The notes under the pieces: generated by a model | Seen by the model: the letters and a program-made list of their open reading frames with translations, nothing else | The model's database searches: none | What the model was told of the DNA's origin: nothing | Made by a program: the position numbers and the translations under genes | Source of the DNA: Pithys albifrons albifrons | Taxonomy: Eukaryota > Chordata > Aves > Passeriformes > Thamnophilidae | Length of the DNA: 64,000 bases | Assembly (NCBI RefSeq): GCF_047495875.1 | Contig: NC_092466.1 | Location: 13,636,561 to 13,700,560, forward strand | Reading direction: 5' to 3' | Shown: in pieces, positions 12,801 to 24,411 of the stretch | Position numbering within the stretch: the stretch's first letter is position 1 | Layout of the letters: each line of letters starts with the position of its first letter

Positions 12801-15800
12801 TAAGCAGCTGAAGGAAGAGGGATGTGCTAGAAAAGCAAACCAGCTTGGAATAGGAACAATACGCTGTTTTGCAATTCATGCAAAAGGACACTTCTGCATA
12901 TTGATATATTGATAAGAGTGAAAAGAGGAAGAAATTTGATGTCGCATGAGTCAGAGCATTGTTCCTGATGAAGCCACATTCATGGCGTGACTGCCTTGAA
13001 GGTCACATGGGAACAGCAAACAAGCTTCAAGGCTCAGGGGACTTTATTCTCTTGGTGGAAAGACACATACACTATTTCAGAAAACCAAGGAGCAATTAAG
13101 TGTGGATATCGACCCATTCATCCACTTTTCTTAGTTTTCTTTAGCTTAAAAAATTGTGGAAAATACTTTAGTCTTTGTTCAGATAAGTGGCATTTCTTCT
13201 GACAAGAGAGATCACTGGAATTTTAGTGTTTAAAAATGTTTTTAGTATATAAATGCACCTGTTTTTCTAAGCCATAGCTCTAAATTGTAATGTAATAAGG
13301 ACCACACTGCATCCCTGACAGATGCTCCTTCCTGACATCACAGAAAGATGCAGCTGTTGAACTGGAGTCTGCAAATCCAGACCTCTGGGCCATGAAGCAT
13401 TTCCTTGATTAGTTTTCCGCACCCAAAAGCAGACCTTAATGCTTCATCTGAACCTACTGCTGTAAATACAGCACATACAGGGAAAGCACAAAGTATTTGT
13501 CATCAAACTGAAGTTTCACAAATCCCAAAGCCCTACCAATCTTTATTTTTTTCCCAGAGGGTGCACTGCAAAATCTCTGGAGTACTGGAGGGTATTTAGG
13601 GTAATTTGCCCATACTTACACTTTATTACAGCTGCTCATACAGTACTACACACCTCCCTCTGTCTCAACTGAGCCAGCAATATGTATCACAAAACTACTG
13701 CTCTGCCACAGCACTAAAGACAAAACTGATACAAAGTCATAACAAGAGGGTAAAGTATAGATTTCCCAACGCACAGGATTAAAAGAAGATGAAAAGCACG
13801 TATTGTCGTATCTATAACCCATAAATCTCAAAATATTCCAGTTATCATATGCTAAAGAACTTCTTAGCTTCCAAGAAATTGCCTGTACACTGGTCAGTCT
13901 GAAACTTGGGACGAGGCATGACCTGAAGTCCTCTAGGAACAGCTTTGCTGTATGAGGATTCAGGGCAGAAAAGTCTCCATGGAATAACTCATGAGTGGGT
14001 AAAGAGAGCCCAGGTACCCACTTTACAGATAATGAAGATAGAAACATCTTCCAGCAGAATAGCTGAAGTTACCAAATCTCTGGCGAAGAGCACTGTGAGA
14101 GCTGCAGTCAGCTCTTGCAAACATGCTGAATGACTTCAGCACTCTTTCAAATCTATCTGTAGTAAATTTGAAGGGTATTTCACTGCATTTTATTGTTTCT
14201 GCCATGGGTACAGATAGCCTGAATGTTCCATCCTTTGTACGATAAATGCCATTGCACACCTGCATAGAAAGGACGCAGGGGGCTGCAATCACTGCATCTC
14301 CTTTCCAGGAATTAATGTCTAACATGATGCAAGATCTTCTATTGCATTCCAAAGACCACATTGCCCACTTTCCTATCTAAGCCTCAGTGCTATAAGCCAT
14401 GCACAGAATAGCATAGGCCAAGGAGAGTAAGATAATTTTACAGTCAGTAATCATCCAAAATCCAAGCAATGAGATACAGACACACAGTTATCTCCCACCT
14501 TTGCTCAAGCAATAGAAGCTTGGGCTGGTCAGAAAGGAGGCAGGTTTGTCCAAGAGCCTTCTCACAGTCACGCTGTTTGATCAAGGTCTCTCGGCCAATT
14601 TTGGAAAGCCACTGATGGAGAAAGGGATTAAGAGTAGAAAAACAACAACTCCTACCGTGCTGCAGCTCCAGTTCCATGAGAGATGGACCAGCATCCATCA
14701 GGACTCCCAAACTAAACCTTCTAAACATACAGCTTCACTCAGAATCACATAACAAGAAGGCAACACAGGTCATAGTCTCTAATGCCTTGGAGATGAAAAA
14801 AACAGAGGGTGGCATTGAACTGGTTTAGGACAACGGGAAAATAAATTGAGCAATTCTTCTTTTCAAAGTTGCAAGAAATTCATAGCATTGATGATGCCTT
14901 TGTTAAAGAAATTAGATTTTTAAAGCTCTATTTTATATTTCATAATCTGATTCTATTTGGTGTGCAAAGACAGAAGTAATTTTGATCTGGGATGCTTCAA
15001 CACATTATAGGCACCCATATATTTCCATCTTTCACAGAGACTTTTTTCTTTTAACTTTTTTTTAATCTCAATCTCTTTGTAAGATGCCATTTTTTTAACC
15101 TTTGAAAAATACAAATTCTTAACAACCCTTATGTCTTCAGTCAGTCTCCAAACAGCCCTAGAGAAAAGTAAGATTTTATTTAAAATACTTTTAGTTGAGT
15201 CAGTGAATATTAGTGATAGACAGATCAGAGATGAAGCTGTAGCTTTCAAAACTCTCCCCCAAAAGCCCTTTCCCTTCTCTCTCCTCACAAAAGCTAAAGC
15301 AAATTATACATTTCTGACTGTCTTTCTTCTGACAAAAAGCCTGGTCTGTTGAACAGAAAATAAAATTCAGGGTTTATTTCATTCCAAAACTGTATCCCAA
15401 ACATCCTTGCCCTCAAGTTGCCATTTGTCCAGTTTTCTACCATTTAGTTTTTCCAAGCAAGAAAAAGTAAAATTGTGGAGAGATTTTCCTTAAGCAAAAG
15501 ATGTTTACCAGAAAACTTCTTTACTTTACTGCAGGAACCAACCCACAGTGTAGATCACATTTACGCCAGAGCTGTGACGAATGCCTGTTGAACTGCAGCA
15601 CTTAAACCACTTGCATTTTAAACAGCAGTTTGTCAAGTGATACTAATTATTCAGGAGGTCTCTTCTCCTAGAAACATAAACATTTCTTTTCATACCAATC
15701 ATATTTTCTTTTCCATGTGGTGCTTCCAGCAGAGAATTAAATGAAAATGGTTTCTTTGTGTGCCACAGTGTGGTTTATGGCTCAAATTCCCCTCCACTCT

Positions 15801-16907
15801 TGCAAGCAGGGGGTAAGATCACACCGGGGTTCTGCACTGCACCTTCCCATCCTTACATTGTAGGTAGAAACCTCCTCTCTGCCAGTGGGAGAGCTTTCCC
15901 AGGCTCAAACACATCCACCCTCCTCAAGGCTGCACAACTTCCCTCTGGCAGATACCATATGTCTGTGACTTGCCATAACCTGAGGATCACTCGAACTTCA
16001 GAAAGCAAGTTAAAGGCTCAGTTGCTTGGGAGCACCACGGGGAACAGAAAAACGGGTTCTTACAGGAGTCCCGAGTCACAAAAACTCACAACCAATCTCC
16101 AGACCTGCCAAAGCACAACTCAGACACAGGCACATGCTTCCTTCAAACTCCCTCCTGGTTCAAGGGGCGCTGCCTGAGCTCTGCTTAAGTCAGGCCACAA
16201 GCCTTGGAGTTTCTTGAAAAACATAATTTCAGTCTCGCCCCAGTATCTCACAGCAGGCAGGTCCTGCTTTTGCTGACAAGTCTATTGGCAAAAAACTTCC
16301 AATGCTGTATCCACCTGGTGCCACATGACTGCACAGCAAGGCCTATCACAGAGAAAATCTGGCAGGGTCAGCCAGAAAAAGTTTCATGAAATCAGAGCGA
16401 GCAACCCAATGACTTTACCAGCATCAAGAACAGACCTGTGTTTTCAGAGCCACACTGAGCCATCTGTGAGTCACTTGTGGGAACTTTCTTGTTAAGGTAA
16501 TCAAAGATGAGAACAGACTCTGCTATCCAGGAAAATTTTAGAGAGAGGTCACTACACATCCATTCTGCTTGGGACAAGTTTTGGGTCCTATCCTGTCCTC
16601 CGGATTTCATCAACAAAGTCCACTGTCACCAAGTTGTTGAGCCTTGGGAGCTAACTCAGCATGTTTGGGTAGGTCACCTTGCACGGACCAGCTTTACACA
16701 GTCCCTGCTCACAGCTGTGTTAGGTACAACGTGATGGGGCAAAGTCAGACTGTGGGTACTAATGTTACTTGACCCCCTCCAGCTCTCCCTCTGTATTAGA
16801 TGGGTTTACTAGTATAAGCAGAAAAGGATGTAAACTGAACCATAAAGAGGAGTTGATTTTCTTAGCAATGGGCCTTGGTTTATCACAAAGGTTTCTCATT
16901 AAATAAA
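9863..16907. other. Non-coding stretch, no gene recognised
   Basis: No supported exon or repeat family. A T/G-rich low-complexity tract lies at about 10990-11027. A 133-codon minus-strand open frame at 13646-14047 has no recognisable domain and no good splice context, and I regard it as chance. Confidence 0.5.
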
Positions 16908-16959
16908 TTACTTTAACTTGGTGGAGAGGGCAAGAACTTCAGATTTCTGCTGATACTGT
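16908..16959 (-). other. Weak candidate terminal coding exon
   Basis: A good minus-strand acceptor (pyrimidine-rich CCTCTTCCCCAACAG) is followed at 16959 by one base and then an open frame reading QYQQKSEVLALSTKLK with TAA at 16910-16908. Composition looks protein-like, but 16 codons are too few to exclude chance. It needs an upstream exon ending after two bases of a codon, whereas the 24.2-kb exon ends after one, so at least one further exon would be needed between them. No nearby AATAAA signal; the nearest minus-strand one I noticed is near 15.37 kb. Protein not recognised. Confidence 0.13.
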
Positions 16960-19756
16960 CTGTTGGGGAAGAGGCAATCAGGAGCACACTGTTTACATTC
17001 TGTAGCATGTTCATGAATGTATACAGATTTTATTATATACCCATTTTACTTATTTTCCCATCCTTCTTTAAAATAAAAGTGCTATCAACATTTCTAATTA
17101 GGAAAATAAGTTTGTGCATCTGATCAATTATCATGTCTCTCTCTAAAATCATGCCCTTTGCTGTGTTATTTGGCCCATGGTAAATCTCAGATAAACCAAA
17201 GAACTCCTCTCTCCAGCCCCATCAACTGCAGTCACCTTGAATATTAGTTTTAATGCCAACAAATTACAGTGTCCCTTCAAGAGACAATCAAGGACAGAGC
17301 CAAGAAACAGGAATGCTGGTGAAAAGTAACTCAAAAAGAGCTACAGAGAGAAGGCAGCTCTAACTCATTTTGAACTCATTTAGACTCAGATAAATATATT
17401 TTCAAAGTAAAACACTGATTTAGAGAGGGGTATACAGAAAAATCAAAGGACCACAACGATAATAGGGATCGACACTAGAACAAAGTACAGCAATCCACAG
17501 GGCTGCAGCACATGCTCCAACCATGGGCACGTGTACAGCAGGGCTGGTGGCTGGCAGCCTCTCCTCCCCTGGGATACTGACCTCCAGCTTGGTACCCTGC
17601 TGTGTCATCAGTGATCCCTGACAATTACCAAGAGCAAACAATAAATCCATTCTTTGGTTTGCTTCCACTTTCCAGGAAACTCCCTTTCATTCAGGGTTAA
17701 GAATTTTTTTGACAGATCTTGATGGAACCCTCTGCATGTATGGATATCATTAATGTATGATTCTTTATTAAAACTAAAGCAGCCCTATGAGTTTTGAGAT
17801 TATATGCCTAGAGATCACCTCTTCTTAATTCCTGCTAGATGTCGGCAATGGTAATTATATTTGTTTGGTAAATTTATTTTATACTATTAACAATATGAAT
17901 CTTCTGGCTGGGGGAATACTTGCTTTGAGTAAGTATGCAAATGATTCCCTAGGACACGTCAGAGGATTCTGAAGAGAAACCTGCTGCCTCTAAATTAATT
18001 GAATCGTAGCTAAACATATCACACATAAGTTTTAAGAAAAGAGGACGAAGAGGTGAAGGAAAATCAGAGGTAAGAACACATTCATGTACAGCAGGGAAAG
18101 GAGCAGTCAAAGAGGAAACAAATAAGATAACAAAATCTGAAAAACAACATTCAGTCCCGAGATCCCATCAGAACAGAGCATCAAGTTGACAGGAAGGTTA
18201 ATGGGAAAATGTCATGAAACGATAAAATGAGAACAGGAGTGCTCTTTGCTCTCACCAATGTACGAAGATCCCTAACTCAAAAACTGTCACAACCAGTGAA
18301 AAAATCTTTCATCTTTCACCAGAAATGGAATGATTTTCAAGTATAAACATGATTACCCATAAAATCTCTATATACAGAGGTCCTACACACTTTTTTTTCA
18401 GAAGTATCACCAGCAGTCAATGAGCTTTATTACCAGTCACCTTGGGACACTGGCTGGTGACCCACAGATCAGAGGCACAAACTGAAAAAATCTCTGGAAG
18501 TCCCCCTTTCAGCAAATGCCAACACTGTTTGGCATCCTGTCCAAGGTCTTCTGCACCAGTTAATCCAACTCTGAACAGGATTGATTCCTCATACACACAT
18601 ACACAGAATCTTTTGCTTTCAGGTCTATAAAGCAATTGTACTAAAAGCAGGTGGAGCTTAGGAACCACCTCTTCTCCCCAGTCCTGTATTAGTTCTCACC
18701 AAGCGACTGCCTACAGAACATGAAAAATGCTCTTACCCCTTAGTGAGGCTGATCCCATCACTAGTCACTCCATCAAATGAGATGTTACCACAAAATCTAG
18801 GCCATAATTTAGGAAATCATAAGAAGGAAATCATTAAATTAGAATACGTGTACAACAGTGTGCATTAGGGAACAGTGCTGTTTGGTGATATTAACTGCTC
18901 AGGTAAACTGGTATCTGGAATGGTTATTGCAGTATAGGCACTGTATATACACAGTGAGAAACCATGGGGCTGATTTTAGTACTTGCATACAGATACACCA
19001 TTCTACAAGTAATTAAGAAAAAGATAAAAATAGAGCTCTATAGTGCAAAGCAAGAGTAAAACAAGTTGCATACTGTAGCCATTTTTCACTAGGAAAATGG
19101 CCTCCATCCTCTGCTGCTTCCCAGAGTCCTACAGCAGCAGCTCTTGTCAGGGCTGAGGGTTTCCACACAGCACCCAAAGTCCTAATCTCCTGACAACACG
19201 TGTGAACAATACCCAGACACTGTTTTCCAGGAGAACAAAATGCAGAGGAAGGACCATGTCAGGGTTTCACACCTCTTTTGTACAGGAATAAATGACCAGC
19301 CAAGTGCAGGAAAGTCCACAGAAAACAGAATCCCCACGAAATGGGAAATGAATCCAGACAACCAACAAAAAGCCTATTGCCATGCAGCATGGATGGACTC
19401 TTGCCATACCCTAACTCCTGCTTCCCTCTTCCTTTTTGCAACACACAACTGTGGTTCCATTGCTCACCAGACCTATATACAGGGGGTAGAAATCTGCTCA
19501 TGCATCATACTTATGTGATCCTCAGTACACACCACACAAAGACACAGGAGTCATTCTTTATATTGTACTCACAACTTACAGAGCATCCCCTGCAAACAGC
19601 TTAAGGACTCAGCCATTTACTGAAAATCGCATCTGTCAATCAGTACCACCTTCTGGGCTAAAAAGCCAACATGCTCTCATTGGGGACTTCTTTGCAATTA
19701 CACTGATGCCATACAATTACAGTTTGGAAAATGTGATATGAGACACCTTTTCTCCT
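16960..19756. other. Non-coding stretch, no gene recognised
   Basis: AT-rich, with no recognised repeat or gene. A hydrophobic minus-strand open frame at 17149-17334 is preceded by a pyrimidine-rich acceptor-like site near 17.35 kb, but has no family resemblance I can name. Confidence 0.5.
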
Positions 19757-20192
19757 GCTCCTCGTAAGAATGATTCTACAGCAAAACCCTGCTCAAAGTC
19801 TGAGATATGAGTAATTAAAGCAAAAGTGAAAGCCCTGCAATGAGTGATTTATTAACAATTAGGAATTGTAGTAGGGATGCAAACGTACAGATATGTAGAC
19901 TCACATATAGTAATTAATGCAAAAGTGAAACAAAATCCTGTAATGAGTGACTTATTAGTAATTATGACTTGTAGCTCCTCGTTAAGAATGATTCTACAGC
20001 AAAACCCTGCTCAAAGTCTGAGACATGAGTAATTAAAGCAAAAGTGAAAGCCCTGCAATGAGTGACTTATTAACAATTAGGAATTGTAGTAGGGATGCAA
20101 ACGTACAGATATGTAGACTCACATATAGTAATTAATGCAAAAGTGAAACAAAATCCTGCAATGAGTGACTTATTAGTAATTATGACTTGTAG
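19757..20192. repeat. Recent tandem duplication with nested sub-repeats
   Basis: Two head-to-tail copies of an AT-rich unit of about 217 bases: copy 1 at 19757-19973 and copy 2 at 19974-20192. They differ by three T/C substitutions and one inserted T, so the event looks recent. The junction is at the shared word GCTCCTCG. Each copy itself contains two diverged sub-units beginning GTAATTAA, at 19811 and 19910 in copy 1 and at 20029 and 20128 in copy 2. A degraded further sub-unit tail follows to about 20240. No coding potential. Repeat family not recognised. Confidence 0.92.
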
Positions 20193-20240
20193 CAGGGACA
20201 GTTATTGAGTAAATGTGCAGGCATACAGACTCACATGTCA

Positions 20241-21562
20241 CCTTCATGTGAAATAACCTACACTGTACACACTAGCTAGTCAAAAGCCCTCTGAAGAGAT
20301 GTGTACAAGTTAATCACTATTCTCTGCATGTCTACATACACAGAATCCCTCTACCAGAACAGTGCAGCAGCTTCCTAAACCATCGCTTTGTGTTAGTTTG
20401 GTTCTGGGTGAAAGAGAAATAAAAAATCCTCAGGTGTTTTGGTTTTTTTCCTTAGAAATAATCTCTTAGATTCGGCCCCCTAAAATTTTAAGTAGAATCT
20501 TCCACAAATAGCAGTTCACTCATGGCCATAAGGAGGAATTAAAAACTACTGCAGCAGATGACAGTTGTATCAAACACATCAGAACATACAGTCATCCTTG
20601 TAGAAACCAGCTTCAGATAAAGCACAAGCAATCGTGTTACCACTTCCTGTTTAAAATACCATTAAACACCTTGTGTATAGATATTACATTTTAAATAGCA
20701 AGTAAACATCCTGTCCATCAAGGTTGTTATCTTTGAACTTCCTAGTTTGATTTTTCTTCTCTCTGCATAGACTGCTCTGGAAAACACACCAAGTACTTCT
20801 TTGAAGGGCAGGAAGAAAGTGAGAGGGAATGGGAAAGAGGAGCAGAGACCGTCAGGGTGCCAAGAAGAGGGACATAGATGGAGGCTGCATGAGCACACTT
20901 CAACACTGCACAGAGAAGAAAAGTCCCACGTCCGAACATGTCTAGTCATCAGATGTCTCCTTTTCAAAACAAAGGTGCCGCCTTTCACAGTGCAAGCCCA
21001 CTGGGGTTTGTTTGGCAGTTAGGGATGAAGTCAGAGGTGGGTCTGGCCTGGGAAGCTCAGGAAACTGACACTTCAGTGACCTTAAAGTTTACTTGTCTTC
21101 CCAGTCTCATCAGGTGGGAAACTTTCCTTCAGGTCACTCAGAGTGCATTCAGCACCCACCAACTCCAGCATTAGGACAGATTAGCATGGCTCTCCTCCGT
21201 GTATCAATGTACCAATGGAAATGCAGCATTTTCACTTAAGGAGGTGCCTGCCCATGCAGGCATGCATGTGCCTCAAACAGGATAGGCACAGCACCAGCTT
21301 GCAGAACTTCACACAACAGACCCAAGCATCAGTGCAGATCCAGGGACACCCAGCATCACCACTAGTGACCACACAACCCCAAGCATGACATGTCATGCCA
21401 AAGGATGCTGAGACTCTTCTGTCCAGCAGGAAGGCTGCCTGACTTTACCTTGCTGCTTGAAAGCAGATTTGTGAGTAAAACAGGGTAAAATGATGCCAGG
21501 TGTTCCTCATCATGACAGTCTAGGTATGGTTGCACTTGACTACTACACACCAACAATTCTTA
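20241..21562. other. Non-coding stretch, no gene recognised
   Basis: No supported exon. Overlapping open frames near 20.66-21.17 kb occur on both strands and look like chance. Confidence 0.5.
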
Positions 21563-22170
21563 ACAGAATTGTTAAGATTGGAAAAGATTTTTTGCAGGGA
21601 CAGTGATCTCACCACTTCCTGGGCAGTCAGTTCCAAAGCCTGACTGCACTTTCAATGAAGAAATGTTTCCAAATTCACAACCTAAACCTGGCCTAGTGCA
21701 ACTTTAGTTCATTTCCTCTTGTCCCATCACTTGCTACTTGGGATAAGAGGCCGATCCCTACCTCACTACAACCTTCTTTCAGGCAGTTGTAGAGAGCAAT
21801 AAGGTCCCCACTGAGCCTCCTTTGCTCCAGGTTAAACACCTCCAGCTCCCTCAGCCACTCCTCATATGATTCACTCTCCAGACCCTTCAACAGCTCCACT
21901 GCCCTTCTCTGGACTTGCTCCAGAACCTCAATGTCCTTCCTGATATGAGGGCCCAGAACTGGACACAGCACTTGAAGTGCAGCCTCGCCAGTGCAGAGTA
22001 CAGGGGGCCAATCACTGTCCTGGTCTTGCTCATCACACTGTTTCTGATACAAGCCAGGATGCCATTGGTCTCCTTGCCCACCTGGGCACACAGCTGGCTC
22101 ATGTACAGCTGGATGACAGCCAATGCCCAACCTCTGTCTCTACATCAGGGCACACACAGCTTTCAAAAAC
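21563..22170 (-). mobile_element. CR1 LINE, 5'-truncated, minus strand
   Basis: Read on the minus strand, this is the 3' part of a CR1 non-LTR retrotransposon. The open frame from about 22130 to 21693 carries the familiar end of the CR1 reverse-transcriptase ORF2, with [31 protein letters not shown] and [16 protein letters not shown]. It then passes into the region containing TGGGCAG/GTTCCAA, and the 3' end matches the avian CR1 tail (CAGAATTGTTAAGATTGG on plus). The element is truncated at the 5' end, as most CR1 copies are. A block of perhaps 60-100 bases normally present between the tail and the TGGGCAG region seems missing near 21590. Frame interruptions and truncation mean it cannot encode a working enzyme. 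Confidence 0.93.
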
Positions 22171-23939
22171 ACCAATCTGATTTTATGGGTTTTTTTGAAA
22201 GAGTGCTTCCCTCAGAAGCCACTTCAGGAGCTTTAATCTCAATTCACTTTTCTAACCCTGTCAAGGTCAGGGTGTGCCATAGCAGAGGCAGCAACCCCAG
22301 CATCTGAATCTGGGCATGTGTCTCAGGGAAACCTTCTCTCTCTCCAAGGGCAGCTCAGCAGAGCCTCAAGTAACAAGCATGTGCAGTATCTCCCCATCAA
22401 TTTTCAGAGAGTAGTTAGATGCTTGTGAAAATCCTAGCCCATCCTTGACACATGGAAGACATGGATTGATCTTTTACCTGTGACTTCTCAAAACAAACGT
22501 TATCAACACCCAAGGTTATTGATACAACTCCTTTCAGTATCATTACATTCATTCTCAATTGCATTTCTAAGAAAAGGATACAGTTTCTGTTCTCTTTCCT
22601 CAGTTATTTTCTGAAACAGAAATATTCAACAGAAAGTGGAACAGGAGGGACAGTAGCCACAGACAAACCACAAGTGCAGATGTAGTCTATTTTTGTTAAA
22701 TGTGCTTTTGTAGCACGATTTTTTTTTTTTTAGTATAGAGCAGGGTTGGTTTTTTTTAAAAAAGCACCACTGTGCTGAACAGAGCAATGGATCACCTGTG
22801 TATATAACACAGCCTATAGACCCTCTGTATGAAGAGGAAAATTTGAGTTAATTACCCCCATCACCTCATTAGTCTTCCTCTTCCACCAAATAAAAATTAA
22901 AGAGAAGCATGCTTGTTGGGGTAGAATTGCTGAAAGGCAGAAGTCGTAAGACTACTGTGCATCGCACTGCCAGCTGCAGGCAGCAGAAAGCCCCAGCAGG
23001 AATGCCAAGCCCCTGGCACACACAGGAAACATATACAGCTATTATTGTTTCTCAGACTTTTTTTTTAATTCATTCAAATAATATTTCAAAGAGGAAAAGG
23101 CACTTACAATCACAAGACAACAGCAAGAGTTTTTTTTTGGTTGGTTGTTTTTTTATGTTGACCAAACAGTACAATTATACTGCATATTACATGTATATCA
23201 TGAAATCAGAGAAGTAATAAGATCAGGCACAGAAACTTCAGAACACAAATGATGAAGAAATAAAAACCTCTGTTGAAATATCTTGCTAAATATCTTTAGG
23301 GAGAGTCATCTACTTCCTATGTCAATTTGTTCCTTAAACTATAGGGTTTGGACTTGGTCAAAAATATGAGAAGAATCAGGGACATAACAGGAATATTCAC
23401 AGTGTAAATGTACATACCTCATGCATCTCTATTCAAAGAAAGGATATAAGATACTCCAAACTTATGTGATGCTTTACCTACATCTTTCCCATCTGTGTTT
23501 ACTATTGTGACAAGGAAGGGTCTCTGAAAATACACCTCACTGAACATGCAGTACATTTACTACATCCAAACTTAAACAGAACACTTCAGAGCAATAGGCA
23601 AGTTTAATACTAAGGAGTGCAACACTCTCACAGAAGTATTTATGGCATGAAACTTGCTCAAGCAGGGACATAGCTAATATGGCACGTTGTCTATAGCTTC
23701 AAATTCTGTTTTAAGGTTGGCCTATGCAAAGTATTCCAGTCCCTCTCCAGCTCCTCCCTCTCCCCCACTATACCACCCAGCAAACCCAGGGAGTGGGCTG
23801 CACTGAGGGGCTTCTGCTTCGTCAGTTGAAACCAACGTTCATTCCAAAACCTTATCAATTCAGATAAGAAAAAACTGATGCTGAAAAGAAGGATTAAGGT
23901 GACTGCTCTGAGAGCCCGCTCAGCTGCCTGGCAATAACC
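22171..23939. other. Non-coding stretch 3' of the CpG island
   Basis: Probably intron 1 of the minus-strand gene starting at 24262. Contains a T13 run at 22719-22731 and other T-rich tracts. A minus-strand acceptor-like site with a fine pyrimidine tract (ATCCTTCTTTTCAG) puts an exon start at 23880. Joined to exon 1, its frame stops after eight codons, so it is not accepted as exon 2. Confidence 0.45.
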
Positions 23940-24228
23940 TTGTCCATCACGGGCCTGCTGTTCCCCGCTGGGGGCTGTCAGGCACCGCACACGGACACAG
24001 ATACTTTTCCTTCAGCCTGCCACCTCCCAGCACGCCCGAGAGCGCTGCCCGGGCAGGTATTTGTGCTTTACCCTCGTTGTGCAGCCAGACGAACACATCC
24101 CCAGCCCGGTCTACCTCCCCGGCCAGCCCCGCTCCTGGAGCGGGATGCTCCGGGAGGTCGAGTCAGGCAGATCCGCATCCCCAGCATCCCCCGCCGCCTC
24201 CCGCAGCGGAGGGCGGGTCGGCCCTTAC

Positions 24229-24262
24229 CGTAGAGCAGGCTTCTCGTCACCTGCCCCCCCAT
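24229..24262 (-). CDS. First coding exon of an unidentified minus-strand gene
   Basis: The start codon at 24262-24260 sits in an optimal Kozak context (GCCGCCATGG). Eleven codons follow, reading MGGQVTRSLLY, plus one base of the next codon. The exon ends at 24229 in a consensus donor (ACG then GTAAGG), leaving a phase-1 intron. Gly2 with Thr at position 6 and Arg at 7 fits the N-myristoylation pattern G-x-x-x-S/T-K/R, so the protein may be lipid-anchored to a membrane; that is inferred from the motif. The frame stays open upstream to an in-frame ATG at 24529, so a longer N-terminus is possible if transcription starts further upstream, though its low-complexity GAR-rich composition argues against it. 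Reading through the donor instead gives a basic, low-complexity frame to 24068, probably intronic. The remaining exons must lie at lower coordinates. Eleven residues do not let me name the gene. Confidence 0.75.
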
Positions 24263-24396
24263 GGCGGCGCAGCCCCCGCCCGGCTCCGGCTCCCGCTCCG
24301 CAGTCCCCGGCCCACGCGGGACGCGGCTGCCCCGCGCCGGCAGCCTCCGCCCACCCCCGCGCCTCCCGCCGCGGCACCGGCGCTCCGAGCTGTCAT
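24247..24396 (-). promoter_or_regulatory. Overlapping upstream ORF in the exon-1 leader
   Basis: An ATG at 24396 (A at -3) lies 134 bases upstream of the main start, in another frame. It opens a 49-codon frame rich in Gly, Ala and Arg that runs through the main ATG and ends at TGA 24249-24247, inside the first coding exon. Known uORF behaviour suggests that such an overlapping frame would reduce initiation at the main start unless leaky scanning occurs. It matters only if transcription starts upstream of 24396. Confidence 0.4.
24254..24313 (-). promoter_or_regulatory. G-tract cluster with G-quadruplex potential
   Basis: On the coding (minus) strand, G-runs lie at 24313-24311, 24308-24305, 24294-24292, 24281-24279, 24277-24273 and 24260-24254, with loops of 1-12 bases. 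The last run follows the start codon directly. Spacing is compatible with a G-quadruplex in DNA or in the mRNA leader, although two or three loops are long. Confidence 0.4.
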
Positions 24397-24411
24397 CTTT
24401 ATTTACATAAG
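24397..24411 (-). promoter_or_regulatory. AT-rich element in the CpG island, forkhead- or TATA-like
   Basis: CTTATGTAAATAAAG on the minus strand is an isolated AT-rich word inside the GC-rich block, about 135 bases upstream of the start codon. GTAAATA matches the forkhead-type core, and the word could also serve as a weak TATA-like element. If it did act as a TATA box, the start site would fall downstream of the upstream ATG at 24396, removing that uORF from the mRNA. Confidence 0.25.

Noticed and set aside
13646..14047. 133-codon minus-strand frame
   Set aside because: Random-looking composition, no homologous motif, no splice sites at its edges.
17149..17350. Hydrophobic minus-strand frame preceded by a pyrimidine-rich acceptor near 17.35 kb
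   Set aside because: T-rich DNA gives hydrophobic residues by default; no recognised membrane-protein family.
23690..23880. Minus-strand frame after a good acceptor at 23880, reading SELIRFWNERWFQLTKQK, as exon 2 of the CpG-island gene
   Set aside because: The acceptor is good, but exon 1 leaves phase 1 and the joined frame stops after eight codons. The attractive frame needs phase 2. The resemblance to a PH-domain strand is too short to trust.
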